NCBI GenBank assembly: GCA_029204225.1
Contig: CM055101.1
Coordinates: forward strand, 29,240,975-29,304,974
DNA length: 64,000 bases
Direction of reading: 5' to 3'
DNA from: Diphasiastrum complanatum
Taxonomy: Eukaryota; Streptophyta; Lycopodiopsida; Lycopodiales; Lycopodiaceae
Shown: positions 10,961 through 23,500 of the stretch, one piece after another
Layout of the letters: each line of letters opens with the position of its first letter
Position numbering within the stretch: position 1 is the first letter of the stretch
The notes under the pieces: generated by a model
Told to the model about the DNA's origin: nothing
Seen by the model: the letters and a program-made list of their open reading frames with translations, nothing else
The model's database searches: none
Position numbers and translations under genes: made by a program

Positions 10961-11759
10961 ATGCTCTCCACCCTTGCAAGATGCACACTTGAATGGAAAA
11001 TTTGCATGAAATTTGATGACTCAGCCTTTGTTGTTGATTTCACATGTGTGGATTGTCCACTACATGTACTTGTGATCTCCTAAGGTGTGTAGATGCACCA
11101 AGATCAAGACTAGATTGAGATTCAAGATCAATCTTAGATCCTATGGCAAAAACACACTACTACATGCATTCAATCACTTCCAACTCTCACTCACACATGT
11201 GGGAAGTATTCAAAAAATATTCTAAGTAAAAACAAGTTGCTCTCCTCAGGTAGAGAGAGAAAAACCATCATGAGCTCTCGGGTAGAGAGAGAAAGCTGGA
11301 AATCCAATAACACTCAAAATCCACATAATCACCAAATCAATTAGCTTCAAAATGAGGAGTACTAGTAGATCCATGAGCTACCACTATGCTTAACTATGAT
11401 TGGATCACACTTTGTCACCTCTTAATCCTATTGGACCATTGATCCATGCACCTCTTAATTCTATTGGACTATATTCAAGCACATCTCAAATTCCTATTGG
11501 ACCTCACATGGTTCCACCTCTAAATCCTATTGGACCTCTTAGAATTCATCAAACAAAAGCATTACACTTGTTTACACTCTAATTGGCACGAGTTTAGCCT
11601 CTTACTCTATTTTGGCTCAATAGTGGCATTACAAGTGGAAGTGCATAATTTGCCATCTATGCCAAATTTGTTCCTATCAACATCCTACACCTAGATGCTT
11701 GATGTAAAAAACATAAGACCCCTATATCTAACACAGAGAATCTTTTTCAATTCTTCACA
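10961..11759 (-). repeat. Probable 3' LTR of copia fragment B
   Basis: The right edge (TTCTTCACA, ending 11,759) abuts a purine-rich tract read on the minus strand (AGGAGGAG), the same arrangement as the young copia at 20,517 and the deleted one at 51,077. The left edge is unresolved, somewhere in 11,040-11,110. The stretch holds no gene. It contains a four-copy minisatellite at 11,414-11,545. Confidence 0.5.
11414..11545. repeat. Minisatellite, about 31-34 bp unit, four copies
   Basis: The phrase CACCTCTTAAT(C/T)CTATTGGAC recurs with changes at about 11,417, 11,449, 11,480 and 11,514. The apparent peptide repeat (PLNPIGP) is a by-product of this repeat and is not evidence of a gene. Confidence 0.7.
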
Positions 11760-13565
11760 CTCCTCCTAAAAAATTATCTATGAAGATTTAGGCATTGATC
11801 TTGATATAGCTCCAAGATTAGATCTATGCTTGATGAAAGCACTTTTGCTCAAAGGCTTTGTGAGTAGATCGGCAATACAAGAGGATGAGTTGACATGCTC
11901 CAAATAGATTTCTCCTCCAATAAGCTTTTCTCTCACAAAATGGTGTGCCACTTCTATGTGCTGGCTTCCTTGATGCACTTTAGCTCCATTAATAACCTCT
12001 TGATCCAAAGCACCTCTTTGGTAGTTGTAGTGAGTGCTTTGTACTCGGCCTCACATGAAGAGAGAGATATAGTATCTTGCTTTTTGGAAAGCCAAGGTAT
12101 TAGATTGCCTCCAAGAAAGATAATGTATGCACTAATAGACTTTCGATCCATCTTGTCACTTGCAAAGTCCGAATCCAAGTAGCCAACAATGGATAGGTTT
12201 TCACTTTTATAGAGTAGACCATAATCACAAGATGAAGATACATATCTTAGAATCCTCTTGGTCATCTTTCGATGATGGATCTTAAGATCTTGAATAAATT
12301 GACTCAATTTGTGCACACAAAAACTTAGATCCGGCCTAGTAATGGTACGCCAAATCAAGGAGCCTACAAGACTCCTAAAAAGTGTTATGTCCTCAAAGGA
12401 TCTTTCATCACTTTTATTAGGATCTTTTACAATTTGCTCCATTGGAGTATCTATGCTCTTAGAATTTTCCATACGAAATTTTTTCAACATAGAGTGAGCA
12501 TATCTAGATTGGCATATAAAGACATGATTTTCATAAAAATCAATTTCTAGGCCTAGGATGTAATGTATCTCTCCTAGGTCTTGCATTTTAAACTCACATC
12601 CAAGTGCTAGCTTAGTTTCATCAACTAGCTTGATACAACTTCCACAAAGAATAATGTCATCAACATAAATTAGAAGAATGACAATATTGCTATCAACAAA
12701 CTTTAGATACATGGAAGGATCATAGTCACTAAGAATAAATGCTAGTGAGATAAGAAAAGAATAAAGTCTTGAATATCATGATCTTGGTGCTTGCTTGAGT
12801 CCATAAAGACTTTTGAAGAGCAAGCACACTTTGGACTCATCCTTGATGAATCCTTGAGGTTGTTCCATATAGATCTCCTCCTCAAGATAACCATTTAGAG
12901 AAGCATTGGATACATCTAATTGGAACACCTTCCACTCGAAGAAACAAGCAAGATAAATAAGAATTCTTATTGTCACCATCTTTGCAACGGATGCAAAGGT
13001 CTCCTCATAATCAAGGCCATGGATTTAAGCAAATCCTTTGGCACATAATCTTGCTTTATGCTTGTTGATGGTGCCATCATGATTGAACTTGATCCGAAAT
13101 ACCCACTTGCAACCAATCACATGCTTGTTGGATGGAGGATCCACAAGCTCCCAAGTATTGTTGGTGATCAATGCATCATACTCTTGCTTCATGGCATCAT
13201 ACCACTCCTTGGTATTGAGTGCCTCTTGTACATTCTTTGGTTCTTTATGAGAGACATAAAAAACATAATTGGTGGAATTAAGATCCACTTGTTTGCCTTT
13301 GTCAACATATGAGAGCCTCTTAGGCTCGGATCTATCTCTCATGGATCTTCTTGGTGAGAAAATCCGAGGAGAATCTTCTTCAAATCTCGACCCCATCGCA
13401 TCATGATTGTCTTCAAAATCAATAATTGGTGATGCATCCATAGATTTCTTGACCTCAGCCTCTTCAAAAGATGAGTGTTGATCTTCATGAAAGACATCAT
13501 CTCTATTTTCAGTAACTTGAGAAGTAGAGAGTATATAGACTCTATAGGCCTTCTTGGTGGACGAG
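11760..13565 (-). pseudogene. Ty1/copia pol fragment B (RT and RNase H)
   Basis: From 13,565 downward: integrase tail and RT start, RT palm with DVSNASLNGYLEEE, catalytic YVDD in LLIYVDDIILCGSC (about 12,665), the RITRPDLSF block, and RNase H with LDSDFASDKMDRKS, SSCEAEY and a C-terminal ADLLTKPL. The RNase H part near 12,000 is broken by a frameshift and lacks the CDNxSA block. After the last clear stop the same frame reads to ...LGGV and a TGA formed with the first bases of the LTR. At 13,565 the copia sequence is joined to a gypsy element. Confidence 0.8.
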
Positions 13566-15138
13566 ACAATGCATCAGCAGAAATGTTAGCACGACTAGGA
13601 CGATACAATATGGAGAAATTAAAAGATTGTAAAAACTGCAACCAACGAAATTGACGATCACTAAGGTCGCGTTGAGAAAACAGATAACGTACAGACTGGT
13701 GATCAGTAATAATGTCAAATGGGACTCGATACAGATAATGATGCCACTTCTTAAGAGCATAGATAATAGCAAGAAGCTCTTTCTCATGCACAGAATAATG
13801 TTGCTCATAATAGCGAAGACGACGCGACTCATAAGCAATAATACATTGTGACTGGCGAAGTAAAGCACCCAAACCAACATTACTAGCATCAGTCTCAACA
13901 AGAAACTTCTGATCAAACTGTGGTAAACACAAAATGGCAGCAGAGGATAAGTTAGGCTCATCAGAAATATGAATGTAGATATCAGAATCATCTGGAGTAG
14001 TGCCCTCATGGTAAAAAATAGCAGTAGTAGTAGGGAGAGACTGGCGGCAATCACGGGCAAGATGGTCAGGACTCTTACAACAAAAGCAAAGACGCTTCTG
14101 CTGAAGATCAGCAAGCTTTGCGGATGTGTAACGTCGGACAAAAGCAGGTCGAGGAGTTGGAGGATGAGGAGGCAAAGGGGCAATGTAGAGAGCTGGAACA
14201 GAAGGGGCCGGTGTAGGGGTGAACGTAGCGGAAAAAGATGAAGTAGAAGGATGGGGTCGGGAGAAGCGGGAAGGAAGGGTGTCAGAGTACTTATGTTGTA
14301 AAGTACTGGTAAGAGACATTGCCTCAACAAGTGTGGTAGGATGGAAGGAAGAAACATCATAACGTAAAGCACCACGAAGCCCAGCAATGTAATGAGAAAT
14401 AAGCTCAATGGGCTGTAGATCTGTGAAAAGATAAGAAAGCTCCATAAACTGATTTGTATAAGAAGCAAGATCACTGGTCTGAGTGAGACTACAGAATGTA
14501 TCACATTGGCGGTCAAGCCACTGAGGATCAATCATAGCATGGCAGAGGTCACGGCGAAAAGTATGCCATACATGGAGCCCTTTCCAATCAGGATCAACTC
14601 TATAAACTCGCCACCACGTGGTGGCACGTCCATCTAACTGTAAAGCAGCCAACTGAATCTTCTGAGGATCAGTCTTAGGGTAAATCTGAAAATATGTGTC
14701 AAGCTTAGCAAACCAATTCTCTAATAAGTTCTCGTCGGAGGAACTGGAATAGGTAGCAAGCTGTACCCTAACACGAAAGTCTCGAGCAAAGTGTGGCTCA
14801 GGAAGGGGGGGACGAGGAAAGAAACCAGGAGGTGGGTTAGATGGAATGAACGGTCCACCACCAGGCTGACTAGCAGAAGAAGATGGAAATCCAAATGTAG
14901 GAAAAACAGGAGCTTTACCAAGACCACGAGGCTGTAAAGAATCAATCTGTGACTGCATAGTAGCAAAGCCGGTCATAACTAAATCGAAGTGAACAACGAG
15001 GCCAGAAAGGGTCTCATCCATGCGACAAAACTGATCGGATAAGGTTTTCTGAGTAGTCTCACTCGGGGTAGGTGAATGTGCCATAATGATAGTGGAAGGA
15101 ATAGACAAGAACTTGAGGGAGCAGACTCTTGTCGTCAC
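13339..15138 (-). pseudogene. Chimeric frame: gypsy gag, RNase H, then out-of-frame copia
   Basis: A single 599-codon frame. Residues 1-330 are gypsy gag (YSSSSDENLLENWFAKLDTYF capsid core, RATTWWRVY), then a zinc knuckle CFCCKSPDHLARDC, then directly FLVETDASNVGLGALLRQ...EKELLAIIYALKKW...TDHQSVRYL of a gypsy RNase H, with protease and RT missing between. It ends with RANISADALSR. From 13,565 on, the frame reads copia sequence in the wrong frame. The gypsy part is therefore an internal-deletion derivative lacking PR, RT and integrase. Upstream of about 15,140 is its leader, but no LTR or primer site was identified. Confidence 0.8.
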
Positions 15139-15411
15139 CCCAAATTAGCCTATTACAACCAATATTATCACAACTGAAAAAAGAACAGACAACAATGAAC
15201 AATGGAGAAGCTGTAAAAATGTGCTGGACAGCCAGGGATACAATGTGAATTTGAAAGATTAAACGCAGTCAGAATTCCTAAAAATGTCATGGAAAATGAG
15301 CATGCGACAGCCTTTTGATAAGCTGTAAAAGATGGCTGGAATTGGAGAAAAAAAATTGACAAAAGTGACAAGTTTGGAGTGTTGAGACAGCGATTTACAG
15401 GTTGAAGAATT

Positions 15412-16120
15412 TTAGCTGTTTGGAATAGCAAATGATGTCAGAATTGGGTAGTTTCTAGATGAGGATAGGCGCTGGACAGTCAGGGAGAAATTTGCCTTCT
15501 CATCTCCATCTTGCAATGATAAGGAACTCATCCTAGATTTCGCATGGAGCAACCTACACTCTTCATCCACTAGCACACTATGGAGCTTCTCAATTGATGA
15601 CAAAGTGTCTTGGATGGAAAAAATTTGAATCAACTTGGAGAATTCATCTCCTAAACCATTAAGGATCAGTTGTACAAGATCACCATCTAGAATCTTCTCT
15701 CCAATAGAAACTTATTCTTTGTTGAGAGACTTGATCCTAAGCACATATTCTTGTGCACTTTCATCACTTCTCCTCATACTTTGTAAGCTTTGGTTTCTTA
15801 GCATACATATTCTTGAAGTGTTGTTGGATTATATATATCTTTAAAAAAGAATCCCAAGCTTCCTTGGCCGATGTGCAAGAGGCTACCTCCTGCAAGAGGT
15901 CATCACCAACATTCCTTTTGATGCTATAAAGTGCTAGTCTTGCCTTCTTCTTGTATCTAACCAATTCTTGTCCTCGAAGAGGCTCATCCTCTTCTTCTAG
16001 GACAATATCAAAGAGGTCTTGGAGCACTAAGAGTGATTCCATCATCACTTTCCATTTTGAGTAGTTTGTAGAATTCAACCTCTCACTAGATCCAAGAAGG
16101 AATCCATCAATGGTTCCCAT
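15412..16120 (-). pseudogene. Ty1/copia gag, interrupted
   Basis: From ATG at 16,120: GSSERLNSTNYSKWKVMMESLL matches the gag start of the intact copia at 24,466 (ESSERLSSSNYSTWKVRMESLL). It continues through SCTSAKEAWDSFLK, then after broken frames LHSVLVDEECRLLHAKSRMSSLSLQDG at 15,590-15,500, which matches the intact one's LAEEHRLQSKLDGASLQGG. Gypsy sequence begins by about 15,430. Likely the 5' part of copia element B, split by the gypsy insertion. Confidence 0.7.
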
Positions 16121-16870
16121 ATCCCTAATGACTTGTACTAATGATGTACTCGTTTGCCCTCCCTAAGATCTTTTCTAAAAGTTGCCTCACTAGCATCTCA
16201 CTTGATGTTCACAAAGACACAAGTGGCAAGATCCCCTTGATCTTGATTCACAAGAAATTCTAGAAAGGATTCTACAAAACAATACTCAAGAAAATTGAAA
16301 TTGAATTGATCCCAGAAATTCAAAAAAGTTTTACTTTGTCTTGATTACCTCAAATTTGCCTTCTAGCACTAACTTTGGACTTCTAGTCCCAGTTTTTACA
16401 CTCCATTACAAAGATGAAATGAAGATTAGATGAGATTCCATCAAAGTCTTATCAAATCCAATTGATTTTCACCATTTTTGGACAAAAACATGGATAAATC
16501 TCACTCACACTTCTTGATTGTTTGACAAGACCTGTAATTCACTTTAAGAGGATTTTTTTCAGCCTAGATTAATTAGATCTCATGACACTAAGTCAAATCT
16601 AATCAATGGCACTTGATCTTGGTAGCTTTTCCTGGAAACCGCATCAAGTTGAAATAGCATCCATTTTTATGGATCAAAGGTACATTGAGCATTATATGCA
16701 GATCCAAAGGTGCCCACATGTGAGGACAGTATGGATCTTGACCCTCACCAAGTTTGGGACCAAATCCCCTCATGAAAGTATAGTTTCAAACTCGCCATGT
16801 CAGGTCTAGTATTTTGCACCAAAACTTCCTAAGAATGGATTTGTATTTGATCAATCAATAGCCTCTTGTA
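16121..16870 (-). other. Copia untranslated leader
   Basis: Lies between the gag ATG (16,120) and the primer-binding site (16,871-16,886), as the 1.17-kb leader does in the intact copia. No gene. Part of it (16,515-16,640) recurs at about 42,115-42,230, and 16,388 onward recurs at 53,156 onward. Confidence 0.55.
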
Positions 16871-16886
16871 CTTGGCTATGATACCA
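16871..16886 (-). promoter_or_regulatory. Primer-binding site (initiator tRNA-Met type), decayed
   Basis: Minus strand TGGTATCATAGCCAAG, one mismatch from the plant copia site TGGTATCAGAGCC. The matching site in the second block is intact in this part (53,621-53,636). The LTR begins at about 16,889, where TG has become TA in this copy. Confidence 0.7.
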
Positions 16887-17355
16887 CTTAAAATTATAGT
16901 GCTTTAGGATCGTAAATGGATCTACACAAGACCCACAAGAGTGATTGGGTGTTTGCTAATCAATAGATTGCAAAAACTAGACACACAAATTGATCTAGAA
17001 TAGTAATTTGACACTTAACAATCAAGAACAATCATAAAGTGTTGATCAAATGATGAAACCCAACTTCACACATGTGAACCACAGGCTGTAGTACGGTGTG
17101 CAAATAGAGAATTAAGTACAAATTACTTTGATTGCATTTGGATCATAAAAACTCAACGTACAATGTGGAGTAGCTCGAGATTGCCAATGAGTCACAATAA
17201 CATATCTCACGGATTCCAACATTAAAGAAAATTTGGCTTTGGAAAGGGCCACATAGGATGACAATTTTTTGGCAATGTAAAATACTAAAATAAAATCTTT
17301 TTCTGCCCACACTCCTACCCACACAGTCTTCGATGGTTAGCTATTATGTGCATAA

Positions 17356-17760
17356 TATAGTCTGCAGCTGTAAAAAATCATAACTTTTGAACGGAAGTTC
17401 AGTTTGAGACAATTATGGTGCCATTAGAAAGCCATCAACGAGAGTTTTTGAATGTCACCCAACAGTTCTGAGCTACTGTGAAGAAGCTATGGCCAGTCAA
17501 AGTTTTGATCGGTCAACACTTGGTCAACCCAATATCGCTTTCAAGCGCAGTTCAACTGCTCTTGAAAGAGATATCGGGTTGACCAAGTGTTGACTGATCA
17601 AAACTTTGACTGGCCATAAATTCTTTACCATAACTCAAAACTGGGTCATCTTGGATGTCGTTGAAAAGCTCTTGTCAAGGGCTTTCTAATGGCACCATAA
17701 TCATCTAATCAGAGCTGCTGTTCAAAAGTTACATAATTTTTTGCTGAATTGCATACTATA
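17356..17760. repeat. Near-palindrome (foldback/MITE-like), copy 1
   Basis: The 405-base stretch reads TATAGTCTGCAGCTG at one end and the near reverse complement, ATTGCATACTATA, at the other. The arms pair along their length, including GGCCAGTCAAAGTTTTGATC with GATCAAAACTTTGACTGGCC and GGTCAACACTTGGTCAACC with its complement, around a short loop at about 17,545. It codes for nothing. It may be a miniature inverted-repeat element or a hairpin-RNA source. Confidence 0.7.
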
Positions 17761-18400
17761 CTATAGATAGAATGGCTTATTTACGGGCTGCCCGCGACGC
17801 AAAATTACAATTCTTCTAAAAAGAAAAAAAAATTAATTTGAAGGAGATACGTTATGTAGATTTCAAATTTGAGTGTTTTGATTGGACCATGTGGAAGAAA
17901 CTTTTGAGAAAAAAATAAAAAATATATTTTTGACAGGCCCCTTTTGTGCACAAATTTTGTCTAATGCATGGGCATCCGATGGATTTTCAAAAATTTCATA
18001 ATTCGTCGCAATTCAACTTGTTGGAATCCGAATCTGGACGTCCGACGACCGGAAAATTGTGGTGGCAACCCATTTTCAAAGTAAACGTTGGAATTCGACA
18101 TGACGGATTCTCACATGCCAATGTGGATATGACGTGTAACATACATAAAATAAACAAAAATACGTGTCTGTTGACATGGACGTCGGAATCCGACGTCCAT
18201 GTCAGCAATCCGATACGAACGACAAGGTATTTGACGTTTGAAGTCCGACGAGTTAATAGGTCTGGCCGACACGAACGTCGAAATCGGACGTACTTTTTAT
18301 CCGTCGGATTCCGACGTCTGATATTTTTTCACGAAATCGTGATTCTAGATCATTCCCATCACTCTGTTTTCAGCGAGCATTGGAGCGATTGGAGCGATTG
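17761..18400. other. Non-coding part of the duplicated block, CpG-rich
   Basis: No gene that I trust. The stretch at about 17,960-18,330 holds many repeats of the words CGGA, TCCGACG and CGTCGGA, several of them in opposite orientations, so short hairpins are possible. The same words occur in the copy at 54,560-54,910. Confidence 0.5.
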
Positions 18401-18510
18401 AAGGCTAACGCTTGGAGCGATTGAAGGCTCTAGAGCTTGGAGCTTGGAGCAATTGGAGGTTGGTTTTTTGAAAGCTTTTGGAGTTTTTGTGAAATAAAAG
18501 AAAGGAAGGG

Positions 18511-19362
<852 letters not shown>

Positions 19363-19513
19363 ATGTTGCATTGTAACCCAATGTGGTTAAACCTGCATAG
19401 TTCATAAACCAAATGTGAGATAAGTAAGCTTAGTCAAATGCACTCAAAAGCTAACCCTAAATTGGATTCATATGATTTGATACATACTTGAACATTCACA
19501 TAAACTAGAATAG

Positions 19514-19862
19514 TTATGCATCGTCGACATTAGAATTCCACGAAAAATGAAGCTCATTTGTTGTAACGGTCTCGAGATGCCATAAGTGTGAATACCATTC
19601 CAGAGAATGCATAATTTTCATCAACCAAAGGTGCAAGATACACATCAATAGTACTAATAACAAGTGTCCCATTTTTATACTTGACCATGGAGGTATATTA
19701 TAATTAACGAGCACAACTGGCCATGTTGACCAAGTTGATGCTTGAACGCTAAAAATATTTACGCCATAAAAAGCAAGGCCAAATTTTAAATTACGAGGTT
19801 CATTTTTTAACTTGAGCCATTGGTCTTCAATATGTTTCCATGCAAGTGAGTCACATGGTACT
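19514..19862 (-). pseudogene. CACTA (En/Spm) TNP2 transposase, downstream part
   Basis: Starting at the copia insertion, the minus strand encodes CDSLAWKHIEDQW, then EPRNLKFGLAFYGVN and STWPVVLVNYNIPPW, the most conserved block of TNP2 transposases. After a frameshift it continues as IDVYLAPLVDE. The partner half lies at 26,301-27,090 on the other side of the copia element. TNP2 would cut and move CACTA elements. Frameshifts and a stop make it inactive. Confidence 0.8.
19858..19862. repeat. Target-site duplication GTACT, left
   Basis: The five bases immediately outside the left LTR, identical to 26,296-26,300 outside the right LTR. Five bases is the usual copia duplication. Confidence 0.95.
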
Positions 19863-20517
19863 TGTGAAAAATACAGATCCTAAGTGGATCTAAACTCCAA
19901 GATCATTGGCTTGAATGCTTGCACTCCAAACTACATAAGCTAGGAATTGGCAACACATTCTATGCTACCTAGAATGCAAAGAACTTGATCAAAAAGCATT
20001 TACCACAAATGGAAACTTCCATAAACATCAAGTGCGGCCCAAAATAGCATTATACAGTCCATAATACATCAGCCTACCACTTTTGGAAAGCACCTAAGAT
20101 CATACACAATAGCTTGAAGACAATACACACAACAATGCTCTCAATGGAGGAAGAAACAATGACAATGATCTATTGATCTCAATGAAGCTTACAAAAGGTT
20201 TCTCCAACCTGTTCTCCACGACTTCCCTACTATTTATGGATGAGGAAGATGACTCTCTCTCCTCTCTCTAGAAGGTACTTGACCCTAGATATTCCCTATA
20301 TAGGAAAAATAGCTAAAAATGGCTTATATGACCAAAATACATCAAAATGGTCTCATTTTGAAGGGTATGAAGTTTGACACTTCATCATACTGAAAAAATA
20401 CAGTAAATAAAAACATTGTGGCCTGGTTCACACGTGTGAAACTCCAGAACCAAAACTATTTACAATTTTAGCCAATTTAGGCCTCAAACTAGCTAGGAAA
20501 TGTTGACAATTTTCACA
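19863..20517 (-). repeat. 3' LTR of the intact copia
   Basis: 655 bases, TGTGAAAA...TTTTCACA, identical in length to the LTR at 25,641-26,295. Carries a TATATA at 20,297-20,302 within CCTATATAGG, the probable promoter TATA box in both LTRs (26,075-26,080 in the other). The polyprotein stop codon uses its first bases. Confidence 0.97.
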
Positions 20518-23500
20518 CTCCCTCTTCAACATTGGATGCTAGTTTCAACATAGTCTTTGAGCACATTCCAAGATTAGATCTATGCATTAAATATAGGTCC
20601 TTTCCCAATGGTTTGGTGAAGATATCAGCCACACACTCCTTTGAAGAGACATGTTGAAGCTCCACCTCTTTGGCAATGACTTGATCTCTCACAAAATGGT
20701 GAGCAATCTCAATGTGCTTGCTCCTTGCATGAAAAACAGGATTGCTTGCCAAGCTTTGGGCTGAAAGGTTATCACAAAGTATGATTGGAGTCTTCTCTAG
20801 TTCCAGCAAGTGAAGATCCAATAACATCCTCTTGATCCAAAGAATCTCCTTGGTGCATGTTGTTAATGCCTTGTACTCGGCTTCGGTGGAAGATAGAGAG
20901 ATAGTTGGTTGCTTCTTTGATAGCCATGAGACCACTCCATCTCCAAGATAGATTGCAAAGGCACTTGTTGACTTCCTATCCATTTGATCACCTACAAAAT
21001 CTGAATCTAAAAATCCACAAAGGTTAGGTGTAGTACCTCCATACAAGATGCCAAAATCTCTAGATCCCGAGATGTATCTAAGTACTCTCTTTCCTAGCTT
21101 CCAATGAGCCTCACTAGGATCTTGCATAAATTGACTTAGTTTACCAACCACAAAGCTTAGATCAGGTCTTGTGATGGTTAACCATATAAGAGATCCTATT
21201 AGCTTTCTATAGAGAGTAATGTCCTTGAAGGATCTTTCATTACTTCTTGTAGTTAGCTTTACATTTGATTCCATAGGAGTAGAAACAACTTTACAATCTT
21301 CCATATGAAACCTTTTTAGAATAGAGTTAACATACTTTTCTTGACATATGAATGTAGATTTAGAAGTTCTAATAATCTCTATTCCTAAGATATAATGAAG
21401 TTTACCAAGATCTTGAATTTCAAACTCTCTTTTGAGTGCCATCTTGATTTCATCTATATCTAGATTGTTACCACCACTTAAGATAATGTCATCAACATAG
21501 ATCAAAAGTAAAGTGATATCATTTTCATTCAATCTAAAGTAGAGAGAATGATCATACTCACTCATAACAAAGTTTTGAGAAAGTAAGAAGGAATTGAGCT
21601 TAGCATACCAACTCCTTGGTGCTTGCTTTAGCCCATACAAACTCTTTTGGAGATAGCACACATGATTAGGCTCATCATGTGAAACATAGCCCTCGGGTTG
21701 CTCCATGTAAATATCTTCTTCAAGATCACCATTCAAGAAGGCATTAGTAACATCCATTTGCCACATATCCCAATCATAAAGAGTTGCAAGAGAGATTAGG
21801 ATTCGAATAGTTACCATCTTTGCCACGGGTGCAAAGGTCTCATCATAGTCAATACCATATTCTTGAGCATACCCCTTTGCCACCAACCTTGCCTTGTACT
21901 TGTTGATTGATCCATCTTGATTTGTCTTGATCTTGAAGATCCACTTACAACCAATTGCCTTCTTGTCCTTTGGAAGCTTTACCAACCTCCATGTGTTGCT
22001 TTTGATGAGTGCTTGATGCTCATGATCCATGGCTTGGATCCATTCCTTCTTTTGAATTGCTTCACCTACACAAGTTGGTTCATCAAAAGAGGTAAGAAAA
22101 GCAAGGTTAGAGTTGTCCACCACTTGCTTTCCTTTTTCATCATAGGTTAGCCTTGATGGCTTAGCCCTTTGCCTTTGAGTCTTCCTTGAAGTTTGCTTTG
22201 GAGTGGCATCTCCATCTTCATCCAAGACATCTTGCACATCATGATGATTAGTAGGCACATCAACATCAACATCAACAACATTGGAAACATTCTCTTCATG
22301 AAAGATGACATCCCTACTTATGACAACTTTCTTTGTAGAAGGAATGTACACTTTGTAAGCCTTGCTTACTTCACTATAGCCAACAAACACACCCTTCTTT
22401 GATGAAGGATCTTCTTTAGTTCTATCATCAAGTGTGATATTGACAAAACATGTACATCCAAAGATCCTACAATGCTTGACACTCGGCCTTCTACCATAAA
22501 GAACCTCATGAGGAGTTTTACCATCCAAGGAAGCACTTGTCCATCTATTACATAGATAGTTAGCACATGCTAAAGCTTCCCCCCAAAAAGACTTAGCAAG
22601 ATTAGCATGTAGTCTCATTGCCTTGGCACATTCACAAAGGGTTCTATTCTTCCTCTCGGCCACTCCATTCTGTTGTGGAGTCCTAGGACTAGACATCTCC
22701 CTCTTAATCCCATGTGCTATACAAAAGTCTTTGAACCTATTTGAGGTGTATTCCCCTCCATTATCAGATCTTAAGCATTTGATCTTTGTATTGAATTGGT
22801 TTTCCATTTCATTCTTGAACTTGACAAATGCAGCAAACACTTCATCCTTACTTTTAAGAAGATAGATCCAAGTATACCTACTAAAGTCATCAATGAAAGT
22901 TGCATACATCTTTGCCCCACCATTGCTAGTTGTACTAGAAGAATGAATATCAGAATGCACAAGTTGAAAAGCTTCTTTAGATCTAGAAGTAGATCTAGAA
23001 TAAGCAAGTCTATGAGATTTGGACAAGGCACAATGTTCACAAACACTATTGTTTGCAACAAGACTTTTAGGGAGACCAAGAACAAGCTCTTTCTTTGCCA
23101 TTACCTCCAAAGATTTGAAGTTGGGATGGCCCAACCTCTTGTGCCAAACTTCTTGGTTTGTCAATTGCTCCCTAGCCATACATCCTTCATGATTAGAGAT
23201 CACACATGCATCAAGCTTGAAAAGTTTACCATGCCTCCTACCTTGAGCAATCAAGGATCCACATTTACTTATCAAACATGCATCTCCAATGAACTCCACA
23301 TCAAGTCCTTTGTCAATCATTTGACTTACACTAAGCAAATTCTTAGTGATTGAAGGAATGTACAAAACATTTTCAAGATTTGCTTTCCTATTTGTTGAAA
23401 GGGAAATAGGAATAGTGCCTATGCCTTTGATGTCACATTGACCATCATTTGCAGTGTAGATGATGTTACCTTCTCCCTCATAAGACAATAAGAATGTAAA

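Noticed and set aside
13542-14531. 329-codon hydrophobic frame
   Set aside because: It overlaps the gypsy gag/RNase H frame in another frame on the same strand; the Leu richness comes from the codon pattern of that frame.
22796-23353. 185-codon plus-strand frame
   Set aside because: Antisense shadow of the intact copia polyprotein.
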